From the NCBI GenBank assembly GCA_019459285.1, contig JAIBEL010000067.1:1-64000 (forward strand): DNA of 64,000 nucleotides, written 5' to 3'. The notes beneath the pieces were generated by a model. The model was not told where the DNA came from. It saw only the letters and a program-made list of their open reading frames with translations, and made no database searches. The translations under genes and the position numbers were made by a program. This document shows, piece after piece, positions 43,790-55,737 of this stretch; the first letter of the stretch is position 1; each line of letters starts with the position of its first letter. The DNA comes from Rhizobium sp. GTDB taxonomy: Bacteria > Pseudomonadota > Gammaproteobacteria > Burkholderiales > Thiobacillaceae.

Positions 43790-43793
<4 letters not shown>
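43395..43793 (-). CDS. small receiver-like protein of unknown function
   Basis: 132 residues, not recognised as a named family. It looks like an alpha/beta receiver fold: LLMLNAFIG, AVIVADFYHQTDF at the phosphosite position, ILVFYETAH and a late LPVQEDRL. It lacks the double-acid pocket and the conserved lysine, so it would be a pseudo-receiver if the fold is right. Its ATG overlaps the topA stop (ATGA), making it the last gene of the LysM-dprA-smg-topA operon. Confidence 0.6.
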
Positions 43794-46351
<2,558 letters not shown>

Positions 46352-46357
46352 GACTAA

Positions 46358-46804
46358 TTAATGTAGACGTCCCGGCTCGTGATTCAACAACATGTCTTCC
46401 AGATGGGTGAAGTGTTCGATCAGGCCGCGGCTCCACAGCACGATCAGCGTCATCCAGCGCACGTGGTCGGGTTCGATGTCCTCGCCGCCCAAGGCCATCA
46501 GACCCGAAATCACCCATTCGCGCGATTCGGGGTCGAGTATCTCGGCGCCGACCAGGAACGCGAGTTCGCTGCGGCAGCCCTCGTTGAGGCGCTCCAGCTC
46601 TTCGGCGGCGTAATGACGGTCGTAAGCCAGTGCGAGCCGCTCATGGGTGGCGCTGCCGGTCAGATTGGCATACCAGTCCAGGGCGGCGTTGATGTCGGAT
46701 TCTTCAAACCCGGCGGCAAACAGGCGCTTTTCCAGCGCGTCGCGATCGGGCGCCAGCTCCGCCATGCGGAAGCTTTCATACAGGTAAACCAGGATGTCGA
46801 GCAT
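46358..46804 (-). CDS. smg: Smg family protein (DUF494)
   Basis: 148 residues, beginning MLDILVYLYESFRMAELAPD, the typical Smg N terminus, and containing EWVISGLMALGGEDIEPDHV followed by RWMTLIVLWSRG. The molecular role is poorly defined; it is conserved between dprA and topA in many beta- and gammaproteobacteria, as here. The longer frame to 46867 would overlap dprA and is rejected. Confidence 0.92.
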   Translation of the reverse strand: MLDILVYLYESFRMAELAPDRDALEKRLFAAGFEESDINAALDWYANLTGSATHERLALAYDRHYAAEELERLNEGCRSELAFLVGAEILDPESREWVISGLMALGGEDIEPDHVRWMTLIVLWSRGLIEHFTHLEDMLLNHEPGRLH

Positions 46805-46808
46805 AGTG

Positions 46809-47930
46809 TCAGTGAATTTTTTGGTAGCGCCCGCCGGGCAAGGAAGCAATTCGCCCATCCAGTTCAAGCGTCAACAGCTTCGCTGAAAGCGCATCCAGCG
46901 TCAACCCGGTTCTTTGTGCAAGGGTGTCGAGCGTGGTGGGCGCGCCGTCCAGTGCGTCCAGCACCGGGTCGGCCAGGGCGGCGGCGGCATGTCCAGACAC
47001 GGGATCCTCCGCGGCCCCCTCGCCCGGCGGACGGTCCTGGCGTAGCCCGGGCGGGGCCAGCCGCTGCTGCCAGGCCAGTTCGTCGAGAATGTCGGCGGCG
47101 GACTCGACCAGCTTGGCGCCCTGCTTGATCAGGGCATGGCAGCCGCGCGCCAGCGGGGAATGGATCGAACCGGGAATGGCGAACACCTCGCGTCCCTGTT
47201 CGGTGGCCACCCTGGCGGTGATGAGCGAACCGCTGTCGGGTGCGGCTTCCACCACCAGCACGCCACGACTCAAGCCGCTGATCAGTCGGTTGCGGCGCGG
47301 GAAGTGGCCGGGCAGGGGCGGCGTGCCGAGCGGGAACTCCGACACGATCAACCCGGTTTCGACCAGCTGATGCGCCAGCGCCTTGTTGCGCGCGGGATAA
47401 ATGCGGTCGAGCCCGGTGCCGACGACGGCCACGCTGGATCCGGCGCCGGCCAGTCCGCCCCGGTGGGCCGCCGCGTCGATGCCGAGCGCCAGCCCGCTGA
47501 CGATGGTGAGTCCGGCATCCGACAGGGCATGGGCGAAGGCCTCGGCGTCGCGCACGCCTTGCGGCGTGGCATTGCGGCTGCCGACGATGCCCAGCGCGGG
47601 CCGGTTGAGCAGATTGCGCGTCCCTTTGCAGTACAGCATGGCAGGCGGATCCGGGATCTCGAGCAGGGTCTTCGGATAGTCCTCGTCCGCCAGCGTCATC
47701 AGGCTGTTGCCGGGCTGGTCGAGCCATTCCAGCGCGGCGTCAAGCTGCGCGGCGTCGGGTTCGGCCAGCAGGGCATCGCATTGGGCAGGCGTGAGGTGGG
47801 CCGCCAGCGCGTGGCGTCCGGACGACAAAACGGCCTCCGGAGAACCGAAGGCCGTGAGCAGGCGGATCAGGCTGGTGTTGCCCACCCCCGGAACGAGGGC
47901 GAGACGCAGCCAGGGATCAAGTGCGTTCAA
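46809..47930 (-). CDS. dprA: DNA-processing protein DprA
   Basis: Loads RecA on incoming single-stranded DNA during natural transformation. 373 residues: an N-terminal SAM-like helical part (LALVPGVGNTSLIRLL), the Rossmann-like core (LGIVGSRNATPQGVRDAEAF, SGLALGIDAAAH, PARNKALAH) and a C-terminal winged helix (LDTLAQRTGLTLDALSAKLL). The ATG overlaps the LysM gene stop. It may also serve recombination, as DprA occurs in non-competent species. Confidence 0.96.
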   Translation of the reverse strand: MNALDPWLRLALVPGVGNTSLIRLLTAFGSPEAVLSSGRHALAAHLTPAQCDALLAEPDAAQLDAALEWLDQPGNSLMTLADEDYPKTLLEIPDPPAMLYCKGTRNLLNRPALGIVGSRNATPQGVRDAEAFAHALSDAGLTIVSGLALGIDAAAHRGGLAGAGSSVAVVGTGLDRIYPARNKALAHQLVETGLIVSEFPLGTPPLPGHFPRRNRLISGLSRGVLVVEAAPDSGSLITARVATEQGREVFAIPGSIHSPLARGCHALIKQGAKLVESAADILDELAWQQRLAPPGLRQDRPPGEGAAEDPVSGHAAAALADPVLDALDGAPTTLDTLAQRTGLTLDALSAKLLTLELDGRIASLPGGRYQKIH

Positions 47931-49126
47931 TCAGGGTTTTTCACGGTATCGAGCAGATAGACCGGGCCTTCCGACTGCATGATGAGCGCGTAGGACACAC
48001 GGTCGTACACCCGGTAGACCATCACCAGGCCGCTGCGGGTATCGGGCAGCTTGACTGCGCGATCGCTGTTGTTGCCGAGGCAGGTGCTGCGGAAGGAGTT
48101 GCGCACGTCGACGATCTGATCGTACGTGGCCTTGCCGTCCTCCTTCAGGCAGCGCACATCGCTGTACAGCCAGGCGCCGCCATCGGGAATGCCCGCGGAT
48201 TTTTCCTTGACCCAGGCCATGCGGTCCTTTTCGTCGCGGGTAAGCGTCACCGCCAGACCTTCGCGGTATACCGCCAGCACGTGGCCCGGCTCCAGGCCGT
48301 CGCGGCTGCCCCGGTTGATGACGACCGTCTGGTAGCGCCCGCTGTCGGAGAGTCCGCCGTACGCCGAGATGATGCGGCCGCGGATCTTGCCTTCCGGGGC
48401 GTGCGGAACGTATTCGAAGGGAGTGCTGTTGTCCGCCTCCACCAGCTTGTCCTTGGGCAGGATTTCACGCACCGACTGGGTGATGCGGATTTTTTGCGGC
48501 GCGCCTTCCACCAGCGTGCGGGCGTCGCCCAGGTATTCGACTTCATAGCCCAGGACTTCGCCGGTTTCCGGATCTTTCAGCACCTTGCCCGGGCGCAGTA
48601 CGTTCCAGCGGGTGACGCCGGGTTTGCCACCGGTGGCAAAGGCATCGTCACCCGAGCCCAGCACCACCCGTTCGACGTTGCTGCCCAGAATGAAGGGCGC
48701 ATCGTCGAGCGCGCCCTTGGCCACCACGCGCGGCTGCGACAGGAAGGGGTGAATCACGCGGATGGGAATGGACGGGACCGCCTCATTGCGGATTTCGGTT
48801 GCACGTACGCCAGGCGACAGCTTGACCGTCTCCATGCCGTCTTTGCCGCCCTTGACCAGCGACAGGCGCGGCTCCTTGCCGCTGCGGTCGAGCACGATCA
48901 TGTCACCGGGATAAATCCAGTGCGGGTTCTTGATCTCCTCGCGATTCATCTTCCAGATCTGCGGCCAGCGCCACGGATCCTTGAGAAAACGCCCGGAAAT
49001 GTCCCACAGCGTGTCGCCTTTGACCACGACGTATTTGTCCGGCGCGTTGTCCTGCAGTTTAAGGGTATCGGCCAGCACGGGAGCGCTGGCCAACAGCAGG
49101 GCGAGAGAAACTACGAGTTGACGCAC
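47927..49126 (-). CDS. secreted LysM peptidoglycan-binding protein
   Basis: 399 residues. A GTG start at 49126 is favoured because GGAGGG lies 7 bases upstream and gives a clean signal peptide (MRQLVVSLALLLASAPVLA); the ATG at 49141 would put the ribosome binding site inside the gene. A single LysM domain follows (YVVVKGDTLWDISGRFLKDP, HWIYPGDMIVL, residues about 35-85). The remaining 300 residues are a conserved region of unknown role. It is first in the operon with dprA-smg-topA, and divergent from def; both linkages are common in betaproteobacteria. Confidence 0.9.
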   Translation of the reverse strand: MRQLVVSLALLLASAPVLADTLKLQDNAPDKYVVVKGDTLWDISGRFLKDPWRWPQIWKMNREEIKNPHWIYPGDMIVLDRSGKEPRLSLVKGGKDGMETVKLSPGVRATEIRNEAVPSIPIRVIHPFLSQPRVVAKGALDDAPFILGSNVERVVLGSGDDAFATGGKPGVTRWNVLRPGKVLKDPETGEVLGYEVEYLGDARTLVEGAPQKIRITQSVREILPKDKLVEADNSTPFEYVPHAPEGKIRGRIISAYGGLSDSGRYQTVVINRGSRDGLEPGHVLAVYREGLAVTLTRDEKDRMAWVKEKSAGIPDGGAWLYSDVRCLKEDGKATYDQIVDVRNSFRSTCLGNNSDRAVKLPDTRSGLVMVYRVYDRVSYALIMQSEGPVYLLDTVKNPD

Positions 49127-49288
49127 GGGGGAACCCTCCATTTAGACCTTGTCTAATTTTCAGCGTTGAAAATATACTGTGCGCTTAGCTTACGGCTATC
49201 CGCCGCCTTATATTTAGGGTTGCGCGCAACTAAACGCAGATTTTGCATCAAAGTGCGCGCCCAGCCCATTCAATTCTTAGACTTTGTT

Positions 49289-49822
49289 ATGGCCAGACTC
49301 GACATTTTGCATTACCCCGATGCGCGCCTGCACACCGTCGCCAAGCCGGTGAAGGTAGTGGACGACCGCATCCGCACGCTGGTCGACGACATGGCCGAGA
49401 CCATGTACGCAGCGCCTGGCATCGGCCTGGCGGCCACCCAGGTCGATGTGCACGAGCGCGTCATCGTCATCGACATTTCCGAAACCCACGACCAGTTGCG
49501 CGTCTTCATCAATCCGGAGATCGTTGCCCAGTCGGGAACCGAGGAGAGCGAGGAGGGTTGCCTGTCGGTGCCGGGGGTCTTCGACAAGGTTGTGCGCGCC
49601 GAGCGCGTCACCGTGCGTGCGCTGGACCGCGACGGCAAGTCGTTCGAGCTCGACGCCGACGGCCTGTTGGCGGTCTGCATCCAGCACGAAATGGATCATC
49701 TGAAGGGCAAGGTCTTCGTCGACTACCTGTCCAACCTCAAACGCAATCGCATCAAGGCCAAGCTGCTGAAGCAGGCGCGCGAGCATCGGCCCGACACGGC
49801 GCCGGTGCGCGCCTCGCTCTGA
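49289..49822 (+). CDS. def: peptide deformylase
   Basis: Removes the formyl group from nascent proteins. 177 residues. The three motifs are intact: GIGLAATQ (44-51), EGCLS (Cys91 metal ligand), and QHEMDHLKG (His133, Glu134, His137). Start [11 protein letters not shown] is chosen by homology; the frame is open 41 codons further upstream. It is 7 bases before fmt, the formyl-adding partner. Confidence 0.98.
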   Translation: MARLDILHYPDARLHTVAKPVKVVDDRIRTLVDDMAETMYAAPGIGLAATQVDVHERVIVIDISETHDQLRVFINPEIVAQSGTEESEEGCLSVPGVFDKVVRAERVTVRALDRDGKSFELDADGLLAVCIQHEMDHLKGKVFVDYLSNLKRNRIKAKLLKQAREHRPDTAPVRASL

Positions 49823-49829
49823 GTTTTCC

Positions 49830-50750
49830 ATGCGCATCATTTTTGCCGGCACGCCGCCGTTCGCGGCGGCCGCACTCAATGCCCTGGCGGACGCCGGGCA
49901 TGACATCGCCCTGGTGCTGACCCAGCCCGACCGCCCGGCCGGGCGCGGCATGAAGCTCACGCCCAGTGCGGTCAAGCAGGCCGCGCTGGCGCGTGGTTTG
50001 CCGGTGTCGCAGCCGCCGAGCCTGAAATCGCCCGAAGCCCAGGCCGAGCTGCGCGCGGCGGATGCCGACGTCATGGTGGTCGCGGCCTATGGCCTGATCC
50101 TGCCGCAAGCCGTGCTGGACCTGCCGCGCTTCGGCTGCCTCAACATCCATGCCTCGCTGCTGCCGCGCTGGCGCGGCGCGGCGCCGATCCAGCGCGCGAT
50201 TCTGGCCGGCGATCTTGAGACCGGCATCACCATCATGCAAATGGATGCGGGCCTCGACACCGGGGCGATGCTGTCGAAAACCGTGGTGCCGATTCGCGAC
50301 GACGACACGGCCGCCAGCCTGCATGACGTGCTGGCCGCGGCGGGCGCGTCTGCCATTGTCGCGGCGCTGGCGAATTACGCCACGCTTGTGCCGGCGGCAC
50401 AGGACGACGCGCAGGCCACCTATGCGGCCAAGCTCAGCAAGGACGAGGCGCAACTCGACTGGCGCCAGTCTGCCGATGTCCTGGCGCGCGCCGTGCGCGC
50501 CTACAATCCGGCGCCCGGCGCGTGGACGTTGCTGGACGGCGCGCCGCTGAAAGTGTGGACGGCGGCGACCGCACCGGGCGCTGGCGACCCAGGTACCGTC
50601 CTGCGCACCGACGCGGAGGGGCTGGTCGTCGCCTGTGGCGGTGGCGCGCTGACCTTGCGGGAGATCCAGCCGGCAGGCAGCAAGCGGATGAGCGCCGCCG
50701 CATTTCTCGCCGGGCGGCCGCTGCCACCGGGTACCCGGCTCGGCCATTGA
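49830..50750 (+). CDS. fmt: methionyl-tRNA formyltransferase
   Basis: Formylates initiator Met-tRNA using 10-formyl-THF. 306 residues. The catalytic region has [20 protein letters not shown] and [17 protein letters not shown]; the N-terminal [16 protein letters not shown] is typical. The C-terminal tRNA-binding domain ends [12 protein letters not shown]. It forms a def-fmt pair and is followed by htpX and rsmB, probably in one transcript. Confidence 0.98.
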   Translation: MRIIFAGTPPFAAAALNALADAGHDIALVLTQPDRPAGRGMKLTPSAVKQAALARGLPVSQPPSLKSPEAQAELRAADADVMVVAAYGLILPQAVLDLPRFGCLNIHASLLPRWRGAAPIQRAILAGDLETGITIMQMDAGLDTGAMLSKTVVPIRDDDTAASLHDVLAAAGASAIVAALANYATLVPAAQDDAQATYAAKLSKDEAQLDWRQSADVLARAVRAYNPAPGAWTLLDGAPLKVWTAATAPGAGDPGTVLRTDAEGLVVACGGGALTLREIQPAGSKRMSAAAFLAGRPLPPGTRLGH

Positions 50751-50818
50751 AACCCGACCGGCCGATCCCCATCTAACGCTCGTCGACGCGCCCGCAGGCG
50801 CGTCTCAAGGAGCCTTAC

Positions 50819-51670
50819 ATGTTCGGTAACTGGGTCAAGACCTCCATCCTGTTCGCTGGAATCATCGCGCTGTTCGGCGCCATCGGCGCGGCCATCGGCG
50901 GCGCCCAGGGGATGCTGATCGCCTTGCTGTTCGGCGCCGGCATGAACCTGTTCGCCTACTGGAATTCCGACCGGATGGTGCTCTCCATGTACCACGCGCG
51001 CGAAGTGGACGCCGGCAGTGGCGGCCGTTTCTACGCAATGGTGCAGGAGTTGTCCGCGCGCGCCGGGCTGCCGATGCCGCGCGTGTATATGATCGACGAG
51101 GCGCAACCGAACGCGTTTGCCACCGGCCGCAACCCGGAGCACGCGGCCGTGGCGGCCACCACCGGCATCATGCAGCTGCTCTCCGAGCGCGAACTGCGTG
51201 GCGTGATGGCGCACGAGCTGACCCATGTGAAAAACCGCGACACGCTGATTTCCACTGTCTCGGCGTCGATCGCCGGCGCGATCTCGGCGCTGGCCAACTT
51301 CGGCATGTTTTTCGGCGGCCGCGACAGCGAAGGACGTTCGGCCAATCCCCTCTTGGCCATCGCGATCATGATCGTCGCGCCGATTGCGGCGATGCTGATC
51401 CAGATGGCGATCTCGCGCGCCCGCGAATTCGGTGCCGACGCCGGCGGGGCCGAGATCTCGGGCGATCCGCAGGCTCTCGCGAGTGCATTGCGGAAGATCG
51501 AGGCCTACGCCAAGGGCCTGCCAATGCCGACGGCCGAAGCGCATCCGGAGACGGCGCAGATGATGATCATCAATCCCTTGTCCGGTGGCGGATTGGCCGG
51601 ACTGTTTTCCACGCACCCCGCCACCGAGGAGCGCGTCGCGCGGCTGCTGCAGATGACACGCACGGCCTGA
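50819..51670 (+). CDS. htpX: zinc metalloprotease HtpX
   Basis: An inner-membrane M48 protease for quality control of membrane proteins. 283 residues with N-terminal hydrophobic helices, the zinc motif [10 protein letters not shown] (around residue 137), and the third ligand in a [11 protein letters not shown] segment. It ends near [13 protein letters not shown]. An AAGGAG ribosome binding site precedes the ATG. Confidence 0.96.
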   Translation: MFGNWVKTSILFAGIIALFGAIGAAIGGAQGMLIALLFGAGMNLFAYWNSDRMVLSMYHAREVDAGSGGRFYAMVQELSARAGLPMPRVYMIDEAQPNAFATGRNPEHAAVAATTGIMQLLSERELRGVMAHELTHVKNRDTLISTVSASIAGAISALANFGMFFGGRDSEGRSANPLLAIAIMIVAPIAAMLIQMAISRAREFGADAGGAEISGDPQALASALRKIEAYAKGLPMPTAEAHPETAQMMIINPLSGGGLAGLFSTHPATEERVARLLQMTRTA

Positions 51671-51753
51671 CGCCGTCGCCTGTTATCATCCGCCGCTCCC
51701 CGCAGCAGGCGTAACCCCGATGAATCAGCAAGCACTCTCCGGCCTTTTCCTCC

Positions 51754-53010
51754 ATGCGTAAGCTGCAGAAGCTGGCGTCCGGCGTGCTGGAAACGGTGCT
51801 TGCCGGCACGGCCCTGCATCAGGCCCTGCCGCAAGGCCTTCAACAACTGCACACACCGGGCGAGCGCGGCGCACTGCAGGACATCGTCTACGGCAGCCTG
51901 CGCCAGCTGGGACGGCTCGACGCCTGGCTGGCGGCCCTGCTCGAACGCCCGCTGACCGATCCGCAACTGGGCTGGCTGCTGCGCGTGGCGCTGTATCAGC
52001 TGGCCTATACGCGCGCGCCGGCCCATGCCGTGGTGCACAACGCGGTCACTGCAGCCGGCCAGGGCTGGCGGCGCGGACTGACGAACGCGGTACTGCGCAA
52101 CTTCCAGCGCCGTCGCGCCGAGCTGGACGAGATCGCCAGCGCCCAGCCATCCGCGCACTGGTCGCATCCCGACTGGTGGATCGACACACTCAAGGCCGAG
52201 CATCCGCACCGTTGGCAGGGCATCCTGGAAGCGAGCCTGTTGCATCCGCCGTTTACCTTGCGCGTCAATGGCCGCCATGGCGACGTGGCATGCTATCTGC
52301 GCCGCCTGAACGAGGCCGGGCTGCCCGCACATCAAACCGGGCCGGACGCAGTCACCCTCGACCGCGCGGTGCCGGTGCACGACCTGCCCGGTTTCGATGC
52401 GGGCCACGTGTCGGTGCAGGATGCCGGCGCGCAGTGGGCGGCTCGCCTGCTCGATGCGCAGTCCGGCGAACGGGTGTTGGACGCCTGCGCCGCGCCCGGC
52501 GGCAAGACCGGCCATATCCTGGAACGCGCTGACGTGGACCTGACTGCGCTCGACGTCGATGCGGCACGGCTGCTGCGCGTACAGGGAAACCTCGATCGGC
52601 TGCAGTTGCATGCCAGCCTGATCGAAGGCGATGCCGTGCATCCCGAGCGCTGGTGGGACGGGCAACCGTTCGATCGCATTCTGGCCGACGTGCCGTGCAG
52701 CGCCTCCGGCGTGGTGCGCCGCAACCCCGACATCAAGTGGCTGCGTCGCCCCGAGGACATCGCTCAATTTGCCGCGCAACAGGCCGTTATGCTGGAGGCG
52801 CTCTGGCGGCTGTTGGCCCCGGATGGTACATTGCTTTACGCCACCTGCTCGATATTCAATGAAGAAAACGACGGGCAAGTGCGTGCGTTCCTGGCGCGTC
52901 ATCCAGACGACGCGGAACGCTGTACGCTTCCTGAACCTTTGTCAGACGGGTCGCTGCTGCCAGATGCCGAGCATGATGGTTTCTTTTACGCCCTGTTGCG
53001 CAAGACGTGA
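51754..53010 (+). CDS. rsmB: 16S rRNA (cytosine967-C5)-methyltransferase
   Basis: Methylates C967 of 16S rRNA. 418 residues: an N-terminal NusB-like RNA-binding domain (LHQALPQGLQQLHTPGERGA), then the SAM-dependent domain with DACAAPGGKTGHILE, ADVPCSASGVVRRNPDIKW and the catalytic cysteine in YATCSIFNEEN. Linked to def-fmt as in many proteobacteria. The 3' end overlaps the DUF4390 gene. Confidence 0.97.
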   Translation: MRKLQKLASGVLETVLAGTALHQALPQGLQQLHTPGERGALQDIVYGSLRQLGRLDAWLAALLERPLTDPQLGWLLRVALYQLAYTRAPAHAVVHNAVTAAGQGWRRGLTNAVLRNFQRRRAELDEIASAQPSAHWSHPDWWIDTLKAEHPHRWQGILEASLLHPPFTLRVNGRHGDVACYLRRLNEAGLPAHQTGPDAVTLDRAVPVHDLPGFDAGHVSVQDAGAQWAARLLDAQSGERVLDACAAPGGKTGHILERADVDLTALDVDAARLLRVQGNLDRLQLHASLIEGDAVHPERWWDGQPFDRILADVPCSASGVVRRNPDIKWLRRPEDIAQFAAQQAVMLEALWRLLAPDGTLLYATCSIFNEENDGQVRAFLARHPDDAERCTLPEPLSDGSLLPDAEHDGFFYALLRKT

Positions 53011-53599
53011 TTCCACCCTGCGCGGGTGGGTCGGGCTGCTGCTGGTTTTCTGGCTGACAGTCGCGGGCAGCGCGCAGGCCAGCGACAAGGGCGCGGTCAG
53101 CCAGGCTGCCATCCGTGCGACCCCGCAAGGCTACGTGCTGGACGGCGATGTCAACATCGTGCTCAACAGCACGCTGGAAGACGCGCTCAGCCGGGGCATC
53201 AACCTGTACTTCCTGCTCGAACTGGAACTCTCCCGGCCGCGTAACTGGTGGTTTGACGAAGACATCGCCGACCCGGTTCGCAAGATGCGGATCTATTACC
53301 ACTTGCTGCTGCGACGCTATGTGGTCGAAACTGGATATACCACGCGCACCGCCGCCACGCTGAGCGAAGCACTCGCCATGCTGGGACGGGTGGACGGATG
53401 GCAGGTGCTGGAGCGGGGTGCGCTCAAGACCGGTCAACGCTACGATGCGCGCCTGCGCCTGCGGCTCGACACCTCGCAACTGCCCAAACCGCTGTCCATC
53501 GGCGCGGTCGGGGGCGACCGTTGGGAACTGGCCACGCCCTGGTACGACTGGTCGTTCGATGCACCCGTGGTTCCGACCCCGCCCGCCCCTTTGCCCTGA
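52976..53599 (+). CDS. DUF4390 secreted protein
   Basis: About 207 residues in a different frame from rsmB, starting inside its last 35 bases (an ATG at 52973 is adjacent). A signal peptide (WVGLLLVFWLTVAGSAQA) precedes a conserved periplasmic domain with YVLDGDVNIVLNSTLEDALS, LYFLLELELSRPRNWWFDED and a C-terminal WELATPWYDWSF. This is the DUF4390 family, commonly encoded just before the NtrY-like kinase in betaproteobacteria. Function unknown; a role in signalling to NtrY is possible. The stop overlaps the ntrY ATG (TGATG). Confidence 0.85.
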   Translation: MVSFTPCCARRDSTLRGWVGLLLVFWLTVAGSAQASDKGAVSQAAIRATPQGYVLDGDVNIVLNSTLEDALSRGINLYFLLELELSRPRNWWFDEDIADPVRKMRIYYHLLLRRYVVETGYTTRTAATLSEALAMLGRVDGWQVLERGALKTGQRYDARLRLRLDTSQLPKPLSIGAVGGDRWELATPWYDWSFDAPVVPTPPAPLP

Positions 53600-55737
53600 T
53601 GCGCAGTCTGATTGTCGTCGCCCTGATCCTGGGTATCGTGCTCCTGTCGCTGCTGTTCTATGCCAGTGGCGGCAGCAGCGCCTTTTCCGACACCCTGCCG
53701 ACGCTGTTCATCGGTGGCGGTGTGCTGGGCATGGCGCTGCTGGTGTTGCTCGGCTGGCGCATGTGGTGGCTGCAGAAACGCATCCGCCGCGGCGTGTTCG
53801 GCGCCAAGCTCACGCTGAAATTACTGCTGATGTTTGGGGTGGTGGCCATGCTGCCCGGCCTGGTGGTGTACGGCGCGTCGGTGTTCTTCCTCAATCGTTC
53901 GATCGAGACCTGGTTCGACGTGCGGGTGGACAACGCGCTGGCTTCCGGCGTCAATCTCGGCCAGGCGGCGCTCGACGACCTGCTGCGCGATCTGAACAAA
54001 AAGGCGCAGCGCATGGCGCTGGCCTTGTCGGACGAAGGCATGGGCTCGGTCATCACCAGCCTGTCCACGCTGCGCGAGCAAAGCTCGGTGCAGGAACTGA
54101 CGCTGTTCGACGAGCGCGGTGGCGTGGTTGCCCACGTCAGTGGCGAACGCGAAACCCTGTTGCCGGTGCTGCCCGACCGCAATGTGCTGTGGCAGGTCCG
54201 GCAGCAGCAGCCCTACAGCCGCATCGAGGAGGTGCCGGAACGCGGCCTGATCATGCATGTGATCGTGCCGGTGTATACCAGCTCGCTGACCGGCGAGACG
54301 CGTGTGCTGCAGCTGGTGCAGCCGGTGCCGGCCCGGCTCGCGCACGATGCCCAGGCGGTCCAGCTGGCGTATCAGGAATACCAGCAGATCTCGGTCTCGC
54401 GGCTGGGCCTGAAACGCATCTACGGCGTCGCGCTTACCCTTACCCTGATGCTGGCTTTGCTGATGACCTTCGTGATCGCCTACCTGCTGTCGGAACGACT
54501 CGGCGCGCCGCTGCGGACGCTGGCACGCGGGACCCGCGCCGTGGCCAAGGGCGATTTCTCGCAGATGCCGTCGGTATCCAGCCGCGACGAACTGGGCGTG
54601 CTGATCCAGTCGTTCAACCGAATGACCCGCCAGCTTTCCGACGCGCGCGAACAGGTTGCGCAGAACCATCAGCAGACCGAGCAGGCCAAGGCTTTTCTCG
54701 AACGGGTGCTGGCGAACCTGTCGTCCGGCGTGGTCGTGCTGGACGAGGCTTTGCGGGTGCGCACGGCCAACAGCGCCGCGGCGCAGATTCTGGGCGTGGC
54801 CGCTTCGATTCTGGATGCCCGGCCGCTGGCAGAACTGGGGCAGCCGGGCGAGGCATTGCATGTGTTCGGGGCTACGGTGGTGGCCCGCTTCGGCGAGCAC
54901 GAAGGCGAGTGGCAAGAGCAGGTCGATTATGCGGGCCCCGGTGGCAACCAGTCGCTGCTGTTGCGCGGCACCCGCTTGCCGGCGGGTGTCGAACGCGGCT
55001 ATGTGCTGGTATTCGACGACGTGACCAAGTTGATCGACGCCGAACGTAATGCCGCCTGGAGCGAAGTGGCGCGCCGCCTCGCGCACGAGATCAAGAACCC
55101 GCTCACGCCGATACAACTTTCGGCCGAACGCATCGCGCGCAAGCTGGACGGGCGCCTGGAAACGGCCGATGCCGAATTCCTGACGCGCGCCACGCATACC
55201 ATCGTCAACCAGGTTGCCGCCATGAAGAGCATGGTGGATGCCTTTGCCGGCTATGCGCGGATGCCGCGCGCTAAACTCGATGCACTCGACCTCAATGCCT
55301 TGGTGCGCGACGTGCTGACCTTGTACGATGCCAAGGCGCTCGGACTTGTGCTGAGTCTCGACGCCGATTTGCCGCACATTGTGGGCGACGCCACATTATT
55401 GCGTCAGGTGATACATAATCTGTTGCAAAATGCGCAGGATGCGCTTGCCGGTCACGTCGCACCGTGTGTGGAGGTCGGTACGCGCCTGCGCAGCAATCAA
55501 CATACAGTTTGTTTATCCGTAACAGACAATGGAGCCGGGTTTCCGGAACATCTGATGACACGGCTGTTCGAGCCCTATGCAACGACCAAGGCCAAGGGGA
55601 CGGGCCTGGGCCTGGCCATTGTCAAAAAGATCGTCGAAGAGCATCACGGTAAAATTCAAATAGAAAACCTCAAAACAGGCGGCGCGGCAATCCGCATTTC
55701 GCTGCCTGTTTTTGCGGCAGGCGGAGAGAACACGTGA
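53599..55737 (+). CDS. ntrY: NtrY-like membrane sensor histidine kinase
   Basis: 712 residues. Several N-terminal membrane helices (about 1-20, 35-55, 70-97) and one at 272-297 flank a periplasmic domain; a HAMP domain follows (298-350), then PAS (about 365-480), HisKA with His496 in RRLAHEIKNPLTP, and a HATPase with NLLQNAQDAL and GLGLAIVKKIVEEHHG. It should phosphorylate the downstream NtrX. The start MRSLIVV at 53599 overlaps the DUF4390 stop; the frame is open further upstream inside that gene. Confidence 0.95.
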   Translation: MRSLIVVALILGIVLLSLLFYASGGSSAFSDTLPTLFIGGGVLGMALLVLLGWRMWWLQKRIRRGVFGAKLTLKLLLMFGVVAMLPGLVVYGASVFFLNRSIETWFDVRVDNALASGVNLGQAALDDLLRDLNKKAQRMALALSDEGMGSVITSLSTLREQSSVQELTLFDERGGVVAHVSGERETLLPVLPDRNVLWQVRQQQPYSRIEEVPERGLIMHVIVPVYTSSLTGETRVLQLVQPVPARLAHDAQAVQLAYQEYQQISVSRLGLKRIYGVALTLTLMLALLMTFVIAYLLSERLGAPLRTLARGTRAVAKGDFSQMPSVSSRDELGVLIQSFNRMTRQLSDAREQVAQNHQQTEQAKAFLERVLANLSSGVVVLDEALRVRTANSAAAQILGVAASILDARPLAELGQPGEALHVFGATVVARFGEHEGEWQEQVDYAGPGGNQSLLLRGTRLPAGVERGYVLVFDDVTKLIDAERNAAWSEVARRLAHEIKNPLTPIQLSAERIARKLDGRLETADAEFLTRATHTIVNQVAAMKSMVDAFAGYARMPRAKLDALDLNALVRDVLTLYDAKALGLVLSLDADLPHIVGDATLLRQVIHNLLQNAQDALAGHVAPCVEVGTRLRSNQHTVCLSVTDNGAGFPEHLMTRLFEPYATTKAKGTGLGLAIVKKIVEEHHGKIQIENLKTGGAAIRISLPVFAAGGENT